From contig OZ234501.1 of NCBI GenBank assembly GCA_965153455.1, positions 4,340,001 to 4,404,000 on the forward strand: a DNA stretch of 64,000 nucleotides, given 5' to 3'. A program made the translations under genes and the position numbers. Shown piece by piece: positions 10,315-22,604 of this stretch (positions within the stretch are counted from its first letter, which is position 1; every line of letters begins with the position of its first letter). Source of the DNA: Sphagnum compactum (Eukaryota > Bryophyta > Sphagnopsida > Sphagnales). The notes beneath the pieces were generated by a model. It saw only the letters and a list, made by a program, of their open reading frames with translations, did not search any database and was not told the DNA's origin.

Positions 10315-12745
10315 TTAAACCTTTACTCGGACCACAAATGAACCTGCAAAAAGCATCACCAATCAAGAGAACTTGTAAGAAAAAAATCCTGCAGCATCCT
10401 TCTATCTCTGGAACTTCTTCAGCAATTTTCAGAATGTGAAAGTGGTGACCTGTAATCAGCCATTCATAATTGCTGTAGTAATTGATGGTCCTTAATCAAT
10501 TACCATTCCCAAAGTGGGCACAAAGTCTATCTCTGCATACGTGTCCTAATAACAACCCTTTGGTAAGCATTTCAAAGATGGGAAGTGGACATGGATTTGC
10601 AAGTAGGGTGACCAGAAGGGTACAATATTATGCATAAAGAACCAGTAGAATTTTACTCATGTATGTGGAGGGTGCCTTACCCAAGCAGTAAAATTTCTGC
10701 CTCAACATACAAAGGATGGCACCTTAAGCATCAGGTTCCTTGCCTTACACATAAGGTGCCTCCTCTCCTCTCAAATGAATCACAGCCATCCATTTATGAA
10801 AGCAAAAAGACTACCAGTTCTTTCCACTGGGCCAGGTACAGAATTCAAATGGGGCTGTTCTGGGAATTTGGGTCCTGCACTTGGCTGCTGCCTCATGCAG
10901 GGCCCTTATTCCCAAAACAAATTCATTCTCGGTCCTTACCCTACACAGAATCACCCTTTCTTTCTGATGATACTTAAAACCCTAAATGATCCAAAATTGC
11001 ATCAAGGACAGATAATGGCATGCCAATAACATCAAGAAAAAAAGACATACATGCAGGAAGTGTTGAAACTTCAGCAGAGACTGCACAAACTACCCCAAGA
11101 TTCGTCAAAGCACCACGGATAAGCCCACAAGGAAAGTAGAGGTACTGGCCGGCAGCTTGAGAGGCACGGGAAGCATTTGCAGCTGCATTCACATCCATCT
11201 GGGCAGCCTCACCAGGAGGTGCAGAGTCAACAGAAATGCGTGTGAGCCACCGAAACTTATTATCTTGCAAGACAAACACACCCTGCACAGTCACCCCCCA
11301 ATCAAGAACACAAGGAGTTCATCATAACTCCCCCAGGAAGACCCACCAGATGCATTTATGCAAAAGATGTAATGCAAGATGTAAGACTCAGTTTTAGCAT
11401 ATACAAGAACCATTCCACCCAGCTGCAGTTCTTTTACTGTCATGAATCAGAGTTAAGAAATTCACAACTTGCAGCTTACATGTATGTATGTAACATGATG
11501 GAGAGAGAGAGTGTGTGTGAGTGTGTGTGTAATGATACAAGAGAAACTTACTCGATGGTTGGTTTTCAAATTGTCCACTTGTTTCCGAAAAACTTCAGCC
11601 CAGAAGTCTTTGCAAATAAACTTGATAGCTTCCAGATGGTCTGCAAATCTCGGTCGCTCCTTCGTATACCTTCATGCAAATAATTCCATCTATTTCGAAG
11701 TACTTCAGACACATTCACCTACTGAAAGTCACCAATTTGCAAATGGTAACATAAATCCTTGATTCACTCTTTGCTGGTTCTTCTTACCTGGCCATGAAGG
11801 GAATTGACATCCATTGCTCTGAACATAAAGAATTGGTAGATATTTTTCTAGTTTATGTGGAGGCACCTTACACCCTCAGTAAAATTTCTGCCTCAACAGA
11901 GGATGGCACCTTGCGCATAAGGTGGTTCCTCATTTTGTTGAACCTTATGCCATCTCAAGGCACCTCCTCTCCTCTCAAATGAATCACAGCTGTTCGTTTA
12001 TGAAAGGGAAAAATTGCCAATATCTTTATCTTTGGAAAGAACCTCTCTTCTGGTATATGGAAATGCCAACAAACAATCAATCATCTGCTGTAGCTAGCAA
12101 CAGTAGAAATTGACAGAAATAATTCTCTGCCCTTTTCTCTTCTCTTTTTTTCTCGGTGTTCATGTTCCAGGTACTACTCTGCAAGTTGGCTTTGCAGGCT
12201 ATAAATCTCATACCCTAATCAGACTTTCAGGTGTGATGATTGAGTTCTCTATCTCTAAGTGCCAACATAGAAAGAGACAGTGTATTCTGAAGTGATCCTT
12301 TGTTAACAAAAAAAGGTTCTAAGCATCACAAAATTGGTGACATGTGATATGCATTTTTATACTATGGAATGGTCAAGCTCCTGCTGCTTCATTGTGTTGG
12401 GTAAGGCACCGGGTGAACCCCATTAGATAGGGCAAGCTAGGGCAATGCACCCAACATAATGGGCAAAGGGAGGCCATTTCCATGACATTGAGGTTGGGGG
12501 TGGCAGGTTCAATGATCGACTGAAAAAATTCATCTTCAAGAGACAGATTTCAGTCATGATTACAAGTGAGTGTATGATCATCACATCAGTGAAAGATTAT
12601 GTCATATAATGTGGTCAAAAAAATGACATAAACTGCGACTCCAGAGCTTGATGTCAGGGTTTTGGTGACAAGATATTGTGTTCCGATCTGCGGGAATAGG
12701 CCTATGCATTGAAGGATTTGAGGGTTTGCAGAGTACCGTCATGGA

Positions 12746-12792
<47 letters not shown>

Positions 12793-12958
12793 TTTACCTT
12801 TCTGCAAGCTGTAGTCCAACTTGATAGCCAATGGCCTCAATGCGGCGAGCTGCGAGCTCCGGTTTGTTCGGATGCAGCCGCTTGCAATAAGTCGCCACAA
12901 GCTCAAGATTCAAACTATCGACGCAACTCTCCGCCACTTCCCTCCCTCCTCCCGGCAT
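10315..12958 (-). CDS. TRS33: TRAPP complex subunit 6 (TRAPPC6/Trs33, Bet3 family)
   Basis: Minus-strand exons in transcript order: 12958..12798, 11669..11552, 11282..11051, 10343..10315. They total 540 nt, giving 179 aa. The start ATG is at 12958-12956 ([16 protein letters not shown]). Family motifs follow: [17 protein letters not shown] and RYTKERPRF (spliced), [23 protein letters not shown] (spliced), [29 protein letters not shown] and AEVSTLPAC. The final residues, SFVVRVKV, come from a 29-nt terminal exon that fits the plant C-terminus. Trs33/TRAPPC6 is a core subunit of the TRAPP tether, acting on Rab1-type GTPases at ER-to-Golgi and Golgi membranes. An acidic/alanine-rich insert (about [20 protein letters not shown]) lies before the conserved YFPCGLIRG, as in plant homologues. 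Without the last splice the frame would read on into an unconserved tail. Confidence 0.95.
10632..12018. repeat. Direct repeat (~180-195 bp) in two TRAPPC6 introns
   Basis: Copy A lies at about 10632-10812 and copy B at about 11824-12018, in the same orientation. Shared blocks are AGTAAAATTTCTGCCTCAAC, GGATGGCACCTT, CACCTCCTCTCCTCTCAAAT (CCTCCTC... in A) and GAATCACAGC. The copies flank two coding exons (11051-11282 and 11552-11669). Confidence 0.85.
12754..12790. repeat. (GA)n microsatellite beside TRAPPC6 exon 1
   Basis: An uninterrupted GA repeat of about 18 units lies just inside intron 1, a few bases beyond the exon 1 donor (minus strand, 12798). A second, shorter GA/GT tract at about 11503-11530 lies close to the exon 2 donor (11552). 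Confidence 0.9.
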
Positions 12959-13600
12959 TTTTTCCAGACCAAAAAATAAAATAAAATCTGGAATAATCTC
13001 ACATCAAAAGCAGCTGCGAATTTCCGACACGCCAAAACTCTCAACCCGTTTTCAATCAACAACAACAACAACCCGTTTCTTCTTTTCTTGGATTCTGTCC
13101 TCCTTCCAAACCTTCCAACTTCCCTTTCTTTCTTTCCTCCAAAAACCTCTTCAAATAGTTGTAAAAAAAACCCCCTCCTCCACTCAATACAAGATCTCAG
13201 AACTCCCGCAAGAAATCATACCATCTTGTTCCGAGAGACCCAAAAAGCTCCCCCCAACAGATTAGTTTCGCACACCATTCCCTCTCTCTCTCTCTTCACA
13301 ACACAACACAGACCAAAACGGCCAAAAGAGAGAAAAAATCCGCGATCTGCGAAAAACCCATTAAAGAAAAGACGTACCTCTCAGTCCTCCAGAGACTCCG
13401 CAAAACCGCAAAGCTCCGGAACGACGGACCTCGACATCTGACAACGAAGAGGGCCTTTAGTTTTGAGGCGAGCGCCAAACCCTAAAATCTGAGAGAGCCA
13501 AAAAATAAATAAAGGCGAAGGAAATATCCCAAGAATAAAAGAAAATATTATTTTGTCGTCAAATTACATAATCAAGTAAAATATTTCCCTTTGAGAAGAG
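12959..13600 (-). promoter_or_regulatory. TRAPPC6 5' leader/promoter with telo-box
   Basis: Sequence upstream of the TRAPPC6 start on the minus strand. It contains AAACCCTAAA near 13480, a plant telo-box often found in promoters of housekeeping and translation genes. The pyrimidine-rich plus-strand open frame at 13088-13441 is a compositional artefact of this leader. Confidence 0.5.
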
Positions 13601-16600
13601 AACTACCAATGAAAAAATTAGGTCTCCTCATCAGGGGGGGGGGGTTTTAGGGGGGAAATATTCGCCAAAATAGCAATTTTTTTCTCAAATTTGTGTAAAT
13701 TGAGTTTTTTAGTCACCAAATTTCGGGAAAAAAATCTCAAAAAAACATTTTTTGCCAGATTCTATCCAAAGTAGTAGTAGGTAGCCAAAAATATAGAAGG
13801 ATAATAGTTTCTTTTTTCTTTTTAATTAATTTTTTTAACTTTGATGTTTTCTTATTGCCAAAAATGGCTAAATTATCTTATGGATGTTCATTGCTTCAAC
13901 TACTTCACAAAGTTGGAAAAAAATATATTTTTTCAGTTTGAGAAATCTAATGATGCATGATTTTGAAGCCTTGCTAGGTTTCTTTTGGTTTTATGACATT
14001 GCCTAATACATTGAACATGCATTGGTTTAACTATTCAAATTGGGGTATGACACTAATGCAACATGTTGCATGAGGTGGTGTGATGGTCACACCAATGCAT
14101 CCACAACAAGCTCGGTTTAGTTTTGTGAGTTGAGATGAGGTCACCACCATTGGCAACCGAAGTTGGATCTTCATATATGCACCTTTTCTTACTATAATTC
14201 ATTGTGTAATTCATGAATGGACAAAGCTAGTGGTGCAAACTTTGAACTCTTTGTGCTTCACTATTAAAATTGAAGCACTCTTAGCTTTTGTTTACAATCG
14301 TTATGTTCAATCCCCTAAGCAAGCATTGGAGCAATCAAAACTAAATTGCAAAAGAAGGGGTTGAAAATATAGTAGAACGTTAAACTAGGTGGATCAAGAT
14401 GATTGCACGTACAAAATGTGTTTGGTTTGAATCTAGACCCTTCCTTTTCAAAATGAATGAAGATTTGTTGAAAACACAAAAACAAACTATGAGTTGTGTG
14501 ACGTGAAAACTTTGATAGGGTTGCCATGTGTATTGCCATTGCTTGAATGTGCATAAACCTTAAGTAAGTTTGGACAAAGTCACCATGTTTTTATTTGTGA
14601 TTTCATCGTTATCATGAAGATGAGTTAATAAGTCATGTTGAATATGTACTATGATTTTGATCATAAGTACAACTACAATCACTTTGCAAAAAAATTGGAT
14701 TTGTATTCATTTATTACTAATCTTCTTCTCATAGCTTGGTGGAAGGAACTAGAATCTATTGTTTTCCTTGCCTCGTATGACAAAATCTTCCACAATATGG
14801 TGACCTCCAATCTATCACACACATAACATAGGTCAAAATCCCTACACTCTATAACATCTACAATACATGGTCGTGTTCAACAACCCTTTCTATGCTCTAC
14901 AAATGAGGTATTTGATAAATTACCAATAACATGAAGCAGGAGATAAACAACAGCAACATGGGGAAGATTATGCCGGAATGGACAGATGCTTTGTAAATGA
15001 AAGAGGCAGTAGAATAATAAGGCAAACCTTGGTAAAGACTCGAAGTAGAATTGGGCAAATCTGCAATTCAACAAGAGAAAAAAAAAACTTCACACAATCA
15101 AGACAAAAATCCATCACTTTCAGTACTACTTTCTTTCTTGCTATAGGTGATGGTTCCTTGAAAATAGAATTTTACAAAGGAATGGATTGAAATAAGTTGC
15201 AAAGAAGCAAATACTCTCACAACACTCTCATGGTGGATTTGGACCTCTTGAGCTAGAATTTCAAATTTTCAAGAAAAAAGATAAACTTCAATGGCAACTA
15301 TTGCAAGAAAACAATTTTCGAATGTGCAACGACAACCTAATCGCAGCTTTTGTTTGTATTGGATACTTAATACTTCAACCCTGGTAGATGGCTATAAACC
15401 TAATCTTATTTTGTGGCTAGATCGATCTTGACTATCGATGACAACACCTTCGAACAAAGACAGAAAGACCGCACTAAGTACCAAGAGTGCGTGGAGGGGT
15501 AGTAATGCATGTGTATTATAACCTTTTCTTGGTCCACAACCGTGGCCATACAAGGAGGTCCTGTAGGTCCTCTTGGAGCAGCCATAAACGTTCTGGTAGG
15601 TTTGAGCTATATTACCCCTCTTGCCATTGTGTCTATTGTTATCATGTGTGTAAACGGTAACAAGCTAGCAAAATCTTTAACTTCTTAAAACCAACAAAAA
15701 AAACACAACGACCAAACTTGAAACCCCACACCAATGCACGTGTGCACCCACACAAATAAACAAACACTAGACAAAAATAAAAACAGGCAAGAAAGTGAAG
15801 AACGCAACTTTGTTTCAACAAGTTCTTGATGAACAATGGTTCTGACATAGTGAATGAGGTGACATACATAGAGTCGTCAGATGTGTCAATATAAAGCCTT
15901 TAAAAAAATGAAAAAAACTAAGGGAGGGGTAGGAAGAGCAAGCCTAGCTAGACTACTAATGTATGAAAACCAGGGGTGTAGGGAATTGAACCGTGCACCT
16001 TGGATTTATGGTCCCAATTCAATGCCAATGGGGTAGTGATCATAATCAAAGCAACAGGGTTGTTTGGAGTCTTAAAAACCAAAATAATGAGATCGCTGCC
16101 CATTTTCTCCAATATCTTAAAATTTATAATAGTTGATTAGGGGAAATATTTAATTTTGAAACAAAAGTTTCCATTAAGTTCACATGGTAATTTTGCAAGT
16201 TTTAGAAAATTTTCATTCCCCTATTACCATGGTACCTTGGGAGCTTTGAAAATTTCAGAAATGTTGAAATTTTTGGAAATTATTTTTCTCAAAGAAATTT
16301 TTTTTTGTAAAGGAAAATATTGAATGTTAGAAAAAATTATATTTATTGAAATGAAAATGTCATAATTAATTAATTAATCAACAAACATTAAATATGTTGC
16401 TGAAATACTAATCACAACCTAGATATGAAGGAGGGGAAATTCCACATGGCTAAATGTGGCTAACAACGCTTTTTTCACTAAATTATGACGTAACTATGCA
16501 TATTCAACCTAGAAAGAAAGCTACAAAAAACCCAAAAAAACAACCACCCATTACTACAAATCAACCTAGAAAGCTATAAGTGCATAATTGCAATTGATCA

Positions 16601-16900
16601 CTATAGGCACAAGAGAATCAAAGACATGATGTATGAGCTTCAAAGTTGGTGGATTAACTTACAGGTTAAGGTTTAAAACAAAAACAAGAAGAGAAACACC
16701 TATTGTTGCTACTACACAACATATATGTGAGCAATTTCTTTCAAGTTTCTTTCTTTCTTGCTCAACAACCAATATGGTGGTGCTATAATTCTGCCACTAA
16801 GAACTAGCTAGAACACACCATAGCCCACAAGACTTTGGATGGAGCCCAAGTTCAAGAATCCCCATATGCCTATTTTTGTTGATTGTAAGTCCTTCCATAG
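13601..16900. other. AT-rich spacer, no gene seen
   Basis: No open frame longer than 80 codons here resembles a known protein. The only structured item I found is a tRNA-like promoter pair near 15980-16030, listed separately. A G run sits at about 13635. Confidence 0.6.
15965..16035 (-). mobile_element. Possible tRNA-derived (SINE-like) fragment
   Basis: On the minus strand, GGTTCAATTCC (15992-15982) matches a Pol III B box. TTGGCATTGAATTGGG (16028-16013) resembles an A box about 30-40 bp upstream of it. The sequence does not fold as a normal tRNA with a proper acceptor stem, so a tRNA pseudogene or SINE is likelier. It could be chance. Confidence 0.3.
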
Positions 16901-17177
16901 TGCCAAAATAAGCTCCCAAATCCTTGGCGTCATCATTGACATCTTCTTCTTCTTCTGCACATTCAAGCCCTTCATTGGTTAGTGGGGATTTGGGGGCTCA
17001 ATCACCAGCAAGAAGGCCAACCACTTCATTGCCATCAATCCATGTTTTAGGAGCTTTCAAAAGCTTGTCGAAGATTATATGGCATTTTGGATTGTCTTGC
17101 AAAACAAAACTTCTTTTAGGGTTAAGTCTATCGTTTGCAAGAAATACTTGTTCAACCTCATTTGGAAATATGAAAGG

Positions 17178-17453
17178 CTAGTCACTCATGTGGCCATCCC
17201 CAAAATTTTTGGAGATATCCATTGAGCAAAACAAGCAATCTTCCAATTGAGTGGTGTTGCGAACCCATTGCACATTTAATAGTAAGGTCTTGAAGCTTCT
17301 AAAATCCACCTCCAAAATCTCCTCAATTATTCCAACATAATCAACCTCTGAGCCATTAGGCTCTTCTTTAAACCAACAATCAATGCAAAAATCACGTATG
17401 GTTCGCCGTTCATCGACATGACACATTCGAAAATGCCGCCCATATGACCACAT
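17178..17453 (-). pseudogene. CACTA DUF4216 segment
   Basis: A 91-codon minus-strand frame contains DYVGIIEEILEVDFRSFK and a following W-containing strand (LLLNVQWV). This resembles the DUF4216 domain found at the C-terminal side of CACTA TNP2 proteins. Its position downstream of the DUF4218 block on the same strand supports the call. Confidence 0.7.
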
Positions 17454-18974
17454 TGCAGTGTAGCTCTGTGCAACAAAGCTACATCCAACTACAATGTCAC
17501 AAGTACATATAAGAATGTAAGAAAATATAAAATTTAGATATTAATCTAATCAAAACTTCATACTTTGAGTTAAGATTGAAACAACCCATAAATGCCAGCT
17601 TTTTCAAGAAAGAAATTGGCAATAGTTGCTCCCCTTGCATTGCTTCAATGCTGCCCTTATTGCTGTTACCCTTACTAACATTATTATTATTACAATTGTT
17701 CGCCCTACCATTGTTGTTGCCCCTACCACTGCCCATGTCCTGCAATTGGATCAAATGAAATAGAGACCATTAGGTCATATCCTTGATTTTCTTTTTGGTC
17801 CAGCATGTCTTACATATCAATAGTTATGTTAATGTAATACCTACAATGTCATATTCTTTTTCAGACACAGATCCCCCACTTTGCTTTCTTGCAACAACTT
17901 GTTGATGAATCCATGCAATATAATCTTTCAACTTCTCAAGACGTTGTCCCCAGGATGATTTTCTAATCGTGTTCCACAATTCAACATCACGTAGGTATAA
18001 TTGATTTTGCCTTTCATACTTTTCAGTTCATTTTGTCATCAACACAGATTGTTGGATAACATAGTTGTTTACTTGTTTGTAGGTTATGTCTTCATAACCA
18101 TCTTGACTTAATTGCCTTCTCCCCTTGCCAACAACTACCTCCGCTGGTTAAAACCAAACATACACATCAACAATAGATTTAACAAAGTGCTTCAAAACTA
18201 GAATGAAAGTTCTATTATAGCCACTCACACATAGAACGCAAAATAATTTTAATGATTCTTGAATGTGAATTCTAGCTAGCTATAATTTTAGCTGGCATGT
18301 GTATGAATTTCATAGTATTCTTGAATTTGATTTTAACCTTCAATTTTTGGCTAGGTCCATACACTTCTAATTCTTGAAAGTGAATTTTAGGTAGCAGTTG
18401 TTACATAGCTTGCCTATGTGATCTAAACTTGAAATTTGATTTTAACTAGCTAGTTCACATCTTGCCTTAAAGTGATCTAATTAAATTCTAGCTAAGTGAC
18501 AAATCAAGACATTTTAGTAGTAATAGGCAAGACATTTTGAACAATTCAACATTTCAAGCCACTATTTGGATTATGTATTGATGGGTTTGTATCAATAGCT
18601 TGTAGGTGTTTGTTTTTTGTAACTAACAAGATATAGTGTACAACAATGGGCTAGTTCATAGGTTTCTTTAGATGAAATTGGCAAAATCCATACATAGTAA
18701 AGCATCCTTATTGTAATTTATGAAGTTTGAAAACTATGGTACCTAGTGCCGAAACAAAAGTTTATACAAAGTCCAAACAATGGTTGGCAAAACAATGAAA
18801 TCAAGCTAGTATGTTCAAAAGAAGGATCTAGGATAGAAAACACAACATTCTAAAGTCATTCAGAACATAAAAAATGATGCAACAGATCTAGGTAAAAAGA
18901 GGAAGAAGACACAATAAATGTAATGTCAAAAGCAATAGTCCAAACTTGCTTTCCGTTCATCTTCTTCCTCTTTC

Positions 18975-19250
18975 CACACCTAAGGTGCATACTTGTCCAT
19001 GTCACCAATAATGTCATGGCAAACTCCCATAGCCTCTTGCACAAGATAACCTTCACCCATACTCCCCTTTGGTTGGGAGTTTTGTTTCACAAACCCCTTC
19101 AAGGTCTTTAGATATCGTTCTATGGGGAACATCCAACGATATGAGATGGGCCTCCTATGGCCACCTCCTCAACTAAATGAGAGATGAAATGGATTTGGCT
19201 ATCGAAAAAAAACGTTGGAAGTTGCATTTCCAAAAGATTCATCACTATGG
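18975..19250 (-). pseudogene. CACTA DUF4218 segment, frameshifted
   Basis: On the minus strand, one frame gives VMNLLEMQLPTFFFDSQIHF followed by SHLVEEVAIGGP (about 19245-19140). Another frame then gives RWMFPIERYLKTLKGFVKQN and GYLVQEAMG (about 19138-18975). This matches the DUF4218 domain of TNP2 proteins (RWMYPIERYL-type motif). The frame change near 19140 shows decay. Confidence 0.8.
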
Positions 19251-20759
19251 CAGACTTTTACCTCATGAGATCCAAACCCTTAACGTCCACATTCTTGGAG
19301 AAAACCCAATGAAAAACTTTAGCCAATCTAAACACAACTTGATGAACCCTTTTTGTTACAAATCCATGTATGGCAATGGGAAGCATAAAACAAATTAGAT
19401 TATTGTAATCATGCGATTTGAGGCTTGAGAATTTGTCCTTCCGACTTAAGCTATTCTTTAAAGCTGCCCCAAACCTAGGATGTGTTCTTAAGGACTACAT
19501 TCTATCGAAAAATACATTCTGATCTACCTTAGGCATGACATAGGGAACAACTCCATGTTCTGTTGATTGCCACAACATATACTTGGTGTTTGATACCTCC
19601 AAGTCATCCCTTCCGGAATCTATATCTTTGGCTCCTTACAGATGGAGGAAAAGAGAATGACACACATTTTTCATTATGTGCATTGGACCAAACAAATGTT
19701 AGATGGGTAATTCTTTTTAGTATTCAAACTATGAATTCAAGGCTGATAACCTGTTCATTCCTAGAGTATGCAAATTGTCAACGGTTGTGACCCACAAAGT
19801 CATCCAATCATATGTTGTGCATCTCTGACAAGGTGGCCTTCTTTCCACTATGTTGTCAAAGTACATCCTCAAGGAGGTTCGGAATGGATGGTTAGATAGC
19901 AACTCTCACCTATAATGACCATAGATCATCTTTCCCAATGTTGTTGACCATCAGGTATTGCTCCATGCACCATGGGCAAGCATGATGCCCTTTGGTTTTC
20001 AAACTTGAAGAAACCATCAACCCTAATTAATTTAGAAAATTCAAACCTTGTAATAGTCTACTCTAATAACATTATGCTTACGATTACAATAATGGGTTGG
20101 TAATGGGTTGGTGCAGCGTATCCCTAACAAGATACAACATCTTATTTTACTTTCTTGACCAATATTAATAGTTAAATAATCCTTGCAACAATGCAAAGGT
20201 AATGACAATAAAACTTTCCTCTGAAAAAATCAACTTTAAAACTATTGCAAATAATTCAAATTAAGACACCAGCAATAGTAGTAGCTAGTGTTCACAAACT
20301 TGACATCTCTTGAAGAAAAAGGCTAGTCCTCCTCTAGACCATTGTTTAGTATTAGTAAGGAGTGGCAACATTTAGTTTCTCAGAGCACTAATTATTTTCT
20401 AATTCTACCTTTTTGACCAACAATAACAACATTCAATTATATCTGATCCCTTGCCTTTGCCTTCGCATTCACATTCAATTATGTAATGACATTCTATTGA
20501 CAATAAACAAGACACGACTTTTTAACATTTCCAGCCATTGTTTGGACTTCTTGAATAGTAATTATTCCTTGCAACAATGCAAAAGCAAGTGCACTAGGTA
20601 ATGACATTCTATTAACAACAAGACATTTTGAATTCTTAGCATTTGCAGCCACTTTGTATTGAAGGATTTGTCTCAATAACACTTTCATAGGTTTTTCTAC
20701 TTTTTGTATCTAAAGAGATGCAATTTACAAAAATGGGTTGGTACAAATGCATTTTGTAT

Positions 20760-22604
20760 AGAAAACTCAAAAAATACATAATGAAGAAATACCTGACATG
20801 ACCCCAAGCCCAGGGTAATCATGAAGTGTCCATAATAAAATAACATTCACAATTAGTAATTGGTCAGTTGTAGGTTTTGAAACATCAATCACTAGAACTC
20901 CTTGCGTCCATAAAAGTTACAACTCATTGATGAACGGTTGTACATAGATATCCATATTATGAACTTGCCTTCTCCCGAGGATGATAAGTGCGAGCCACAT
21001 AAATGCATTGCTCATTGTCAAATGAGGTGGTAAGTTGTAATTTAGCACCACAACTGGCCACACTGAATATTTTGATTATTGTAAAAAATATGGGTTGACT
21101 CCGTCTGTTGCTAAACCTAACCTCAAATGCCTAGGCTCCTCTTTAAATTGTGGCCATCGATCCTCCACAATTTGCCAAGTTTTTGAATCAGCATGACCTC
21201 TCATCATTCCATCCTCACTCTTGTTTACAGCATGCCAATCCATCAACATGGCTTTATTCTTTGTAAGGAAAAGTTGTTTGATTTGTGGTATAATAGGCAT
21301 GTAGCACATCATCTAACACATACACCAAAAATTGCACAAAGTTTAGTGGCTTAAAGCTAGAGTTTGCCAAAATGGAGAAGACTTCAAGGAATTACAACAT
21401 ATAAGTTGTTTAGCTTGATAGAAGAAATAGAACTATGAGCCTAGATTAACATCGAATTCCAAGCTTTGATGCCTAGATAATTTATGTTTACCTTTTGGGG
21501 TGTGCTAGCTCCTTGAAGATCTTGCCTATATTGAGGCTCCCCACACTTGGAACAATGCACCAATTTTTTTGCCTCGCCCTTAAACAAAACACAATCATTC
21601 TTATAGGAGTGGATGAATTCACACAACAACCCAACAACTCTCAAAATCTTTTTTGCATCTCTATTGGACCCAGGGAGGGTGTTTCCAGGAGGTAACATCT
21701 TATCCTTTAATAGCCTGCACACAAAGAAGCCCAGTCATGCAACTAAGGATTTAGAAGGCATCTTCAATAAGAATGATGCAACTTTGGTCCACAAATTTCA
21801 ACTTGTCACTCACTTGAATTTATTAATACAAAAAAAAATGACGTTTGGGTGTCAGAGTATGAATATCTACTTAATCCATTAAGTCATAAATTTTGTCAAC
21901 CCATTTATTAGTACCTCTTTTTAAATTAGGATTTTCAGTGAGACTTTCTAAAGCAATTAAAGCAAAGCCTGACACTACAGGAATCTTCTCTCTCGAAAAT
22001 TGAATAGAGCATCAACGCTTGTGTCACTCCAACCATATTTGGCTTGCAAATTGAGTAGCAAAAGTAGTGTTGACAAGGTGCTGACATCATTGCTGTCATA
22101 AAACTTTGTCTGCGCCAATATTTGAATAGGATTATCTTCGTCATCCCTTTGTGGCAAATGAAGGAAACCTTCAATCACCTCTGCATATTCTTTTTCTTCC
22201 TTGTGTGTATCATCATCTATGTCATCAGTGCTAGTGTCTATTGTTGGTGAAACACCCTCACAAGGTGATGGTGGACTGTCATGGCTTGTAGGTGTATCTT
22301 GCAAAGAATCCTACATTATAAACCTATCCAAGCTTAGAACACTGCCATTTCTCACCCTTGCACACAATCAAATTTCATTGCTTCATTTAAAACAAATGTT
22401 AAATAAAACTTACATCATCAACTACAATTGATGTCCCCATTTGATCATGTGGTTGCAGATGATACTTTCATTGCGAAGATGTCGCCCTTTGCAGCGTGCA
22501 CAAGGACGCTCTTCTTTGTTGTTTTCGTTTAGCTTTATGTTGTCGCCCTTCATGGATTGAGCTCTCCTTGGATTCCATAGTTGCAAAACTAAACCCTTAC
22601 TCAC
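20760..22604 (-). pseudogene. TNP2-like transposase N-terminal and catalytic region, broken
   Basis: Recognisable blocks on the minus strand are RPCARCKGRHLRNESI...[49 protein letters not shown] with HCSKCGEPQYRQD, WHAVNKSEDGMMRGHADSKT, PRHLRLGLATDGVNP, YSVWPVVVLNYNLPP, NMDIYVQPFINEL (about 20930) and HDYPGLG (about 20800). This is the standard Transposase_21 order. Several stops and frame shifts interrupt it. Some of the gaps could be introns, but not all ends look like splice sites. Confidence 0.88.

Larger units (their letters stand above)
17178..22604 (-). mobile_element. Degenerate CACTA (En/Spm, TNP2-type) DNA transposon
   Basis: Minus-strand fragments occur in the order expected for a TNP2 protein: a transposase-associated zinc region (22604-22422), a linker leading to [13 protein letters not shown] (22304-21975), the Transposase_21 core (21722-20760), a DUF4218 block (19250-18975) and a DUF4216 block (17453-17178). 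Stops and frame changes separate the pieces, so this copy cannot encode a working transposase. I could not find clear CACTA terminal inverted repeats, so the true element ends are unknown and probably lie somewhat outside these limits. Confidence 0.85.

Noticed and set aside
10128-10439. Plus-strand 103-codon frame with protein-like composition
   Set aside because: It is antisense to the TRAPPC6 terminal exon and 3' region, has no recognisable domain, and contains the reverse of a supported exon.
13088-13441. 117-codon frame rich in Pro, Ser and Lys
   Set aside because: It reads the complement of the TC/GA-rich TRAPPC6 leader; low complexity and no homologous motif.
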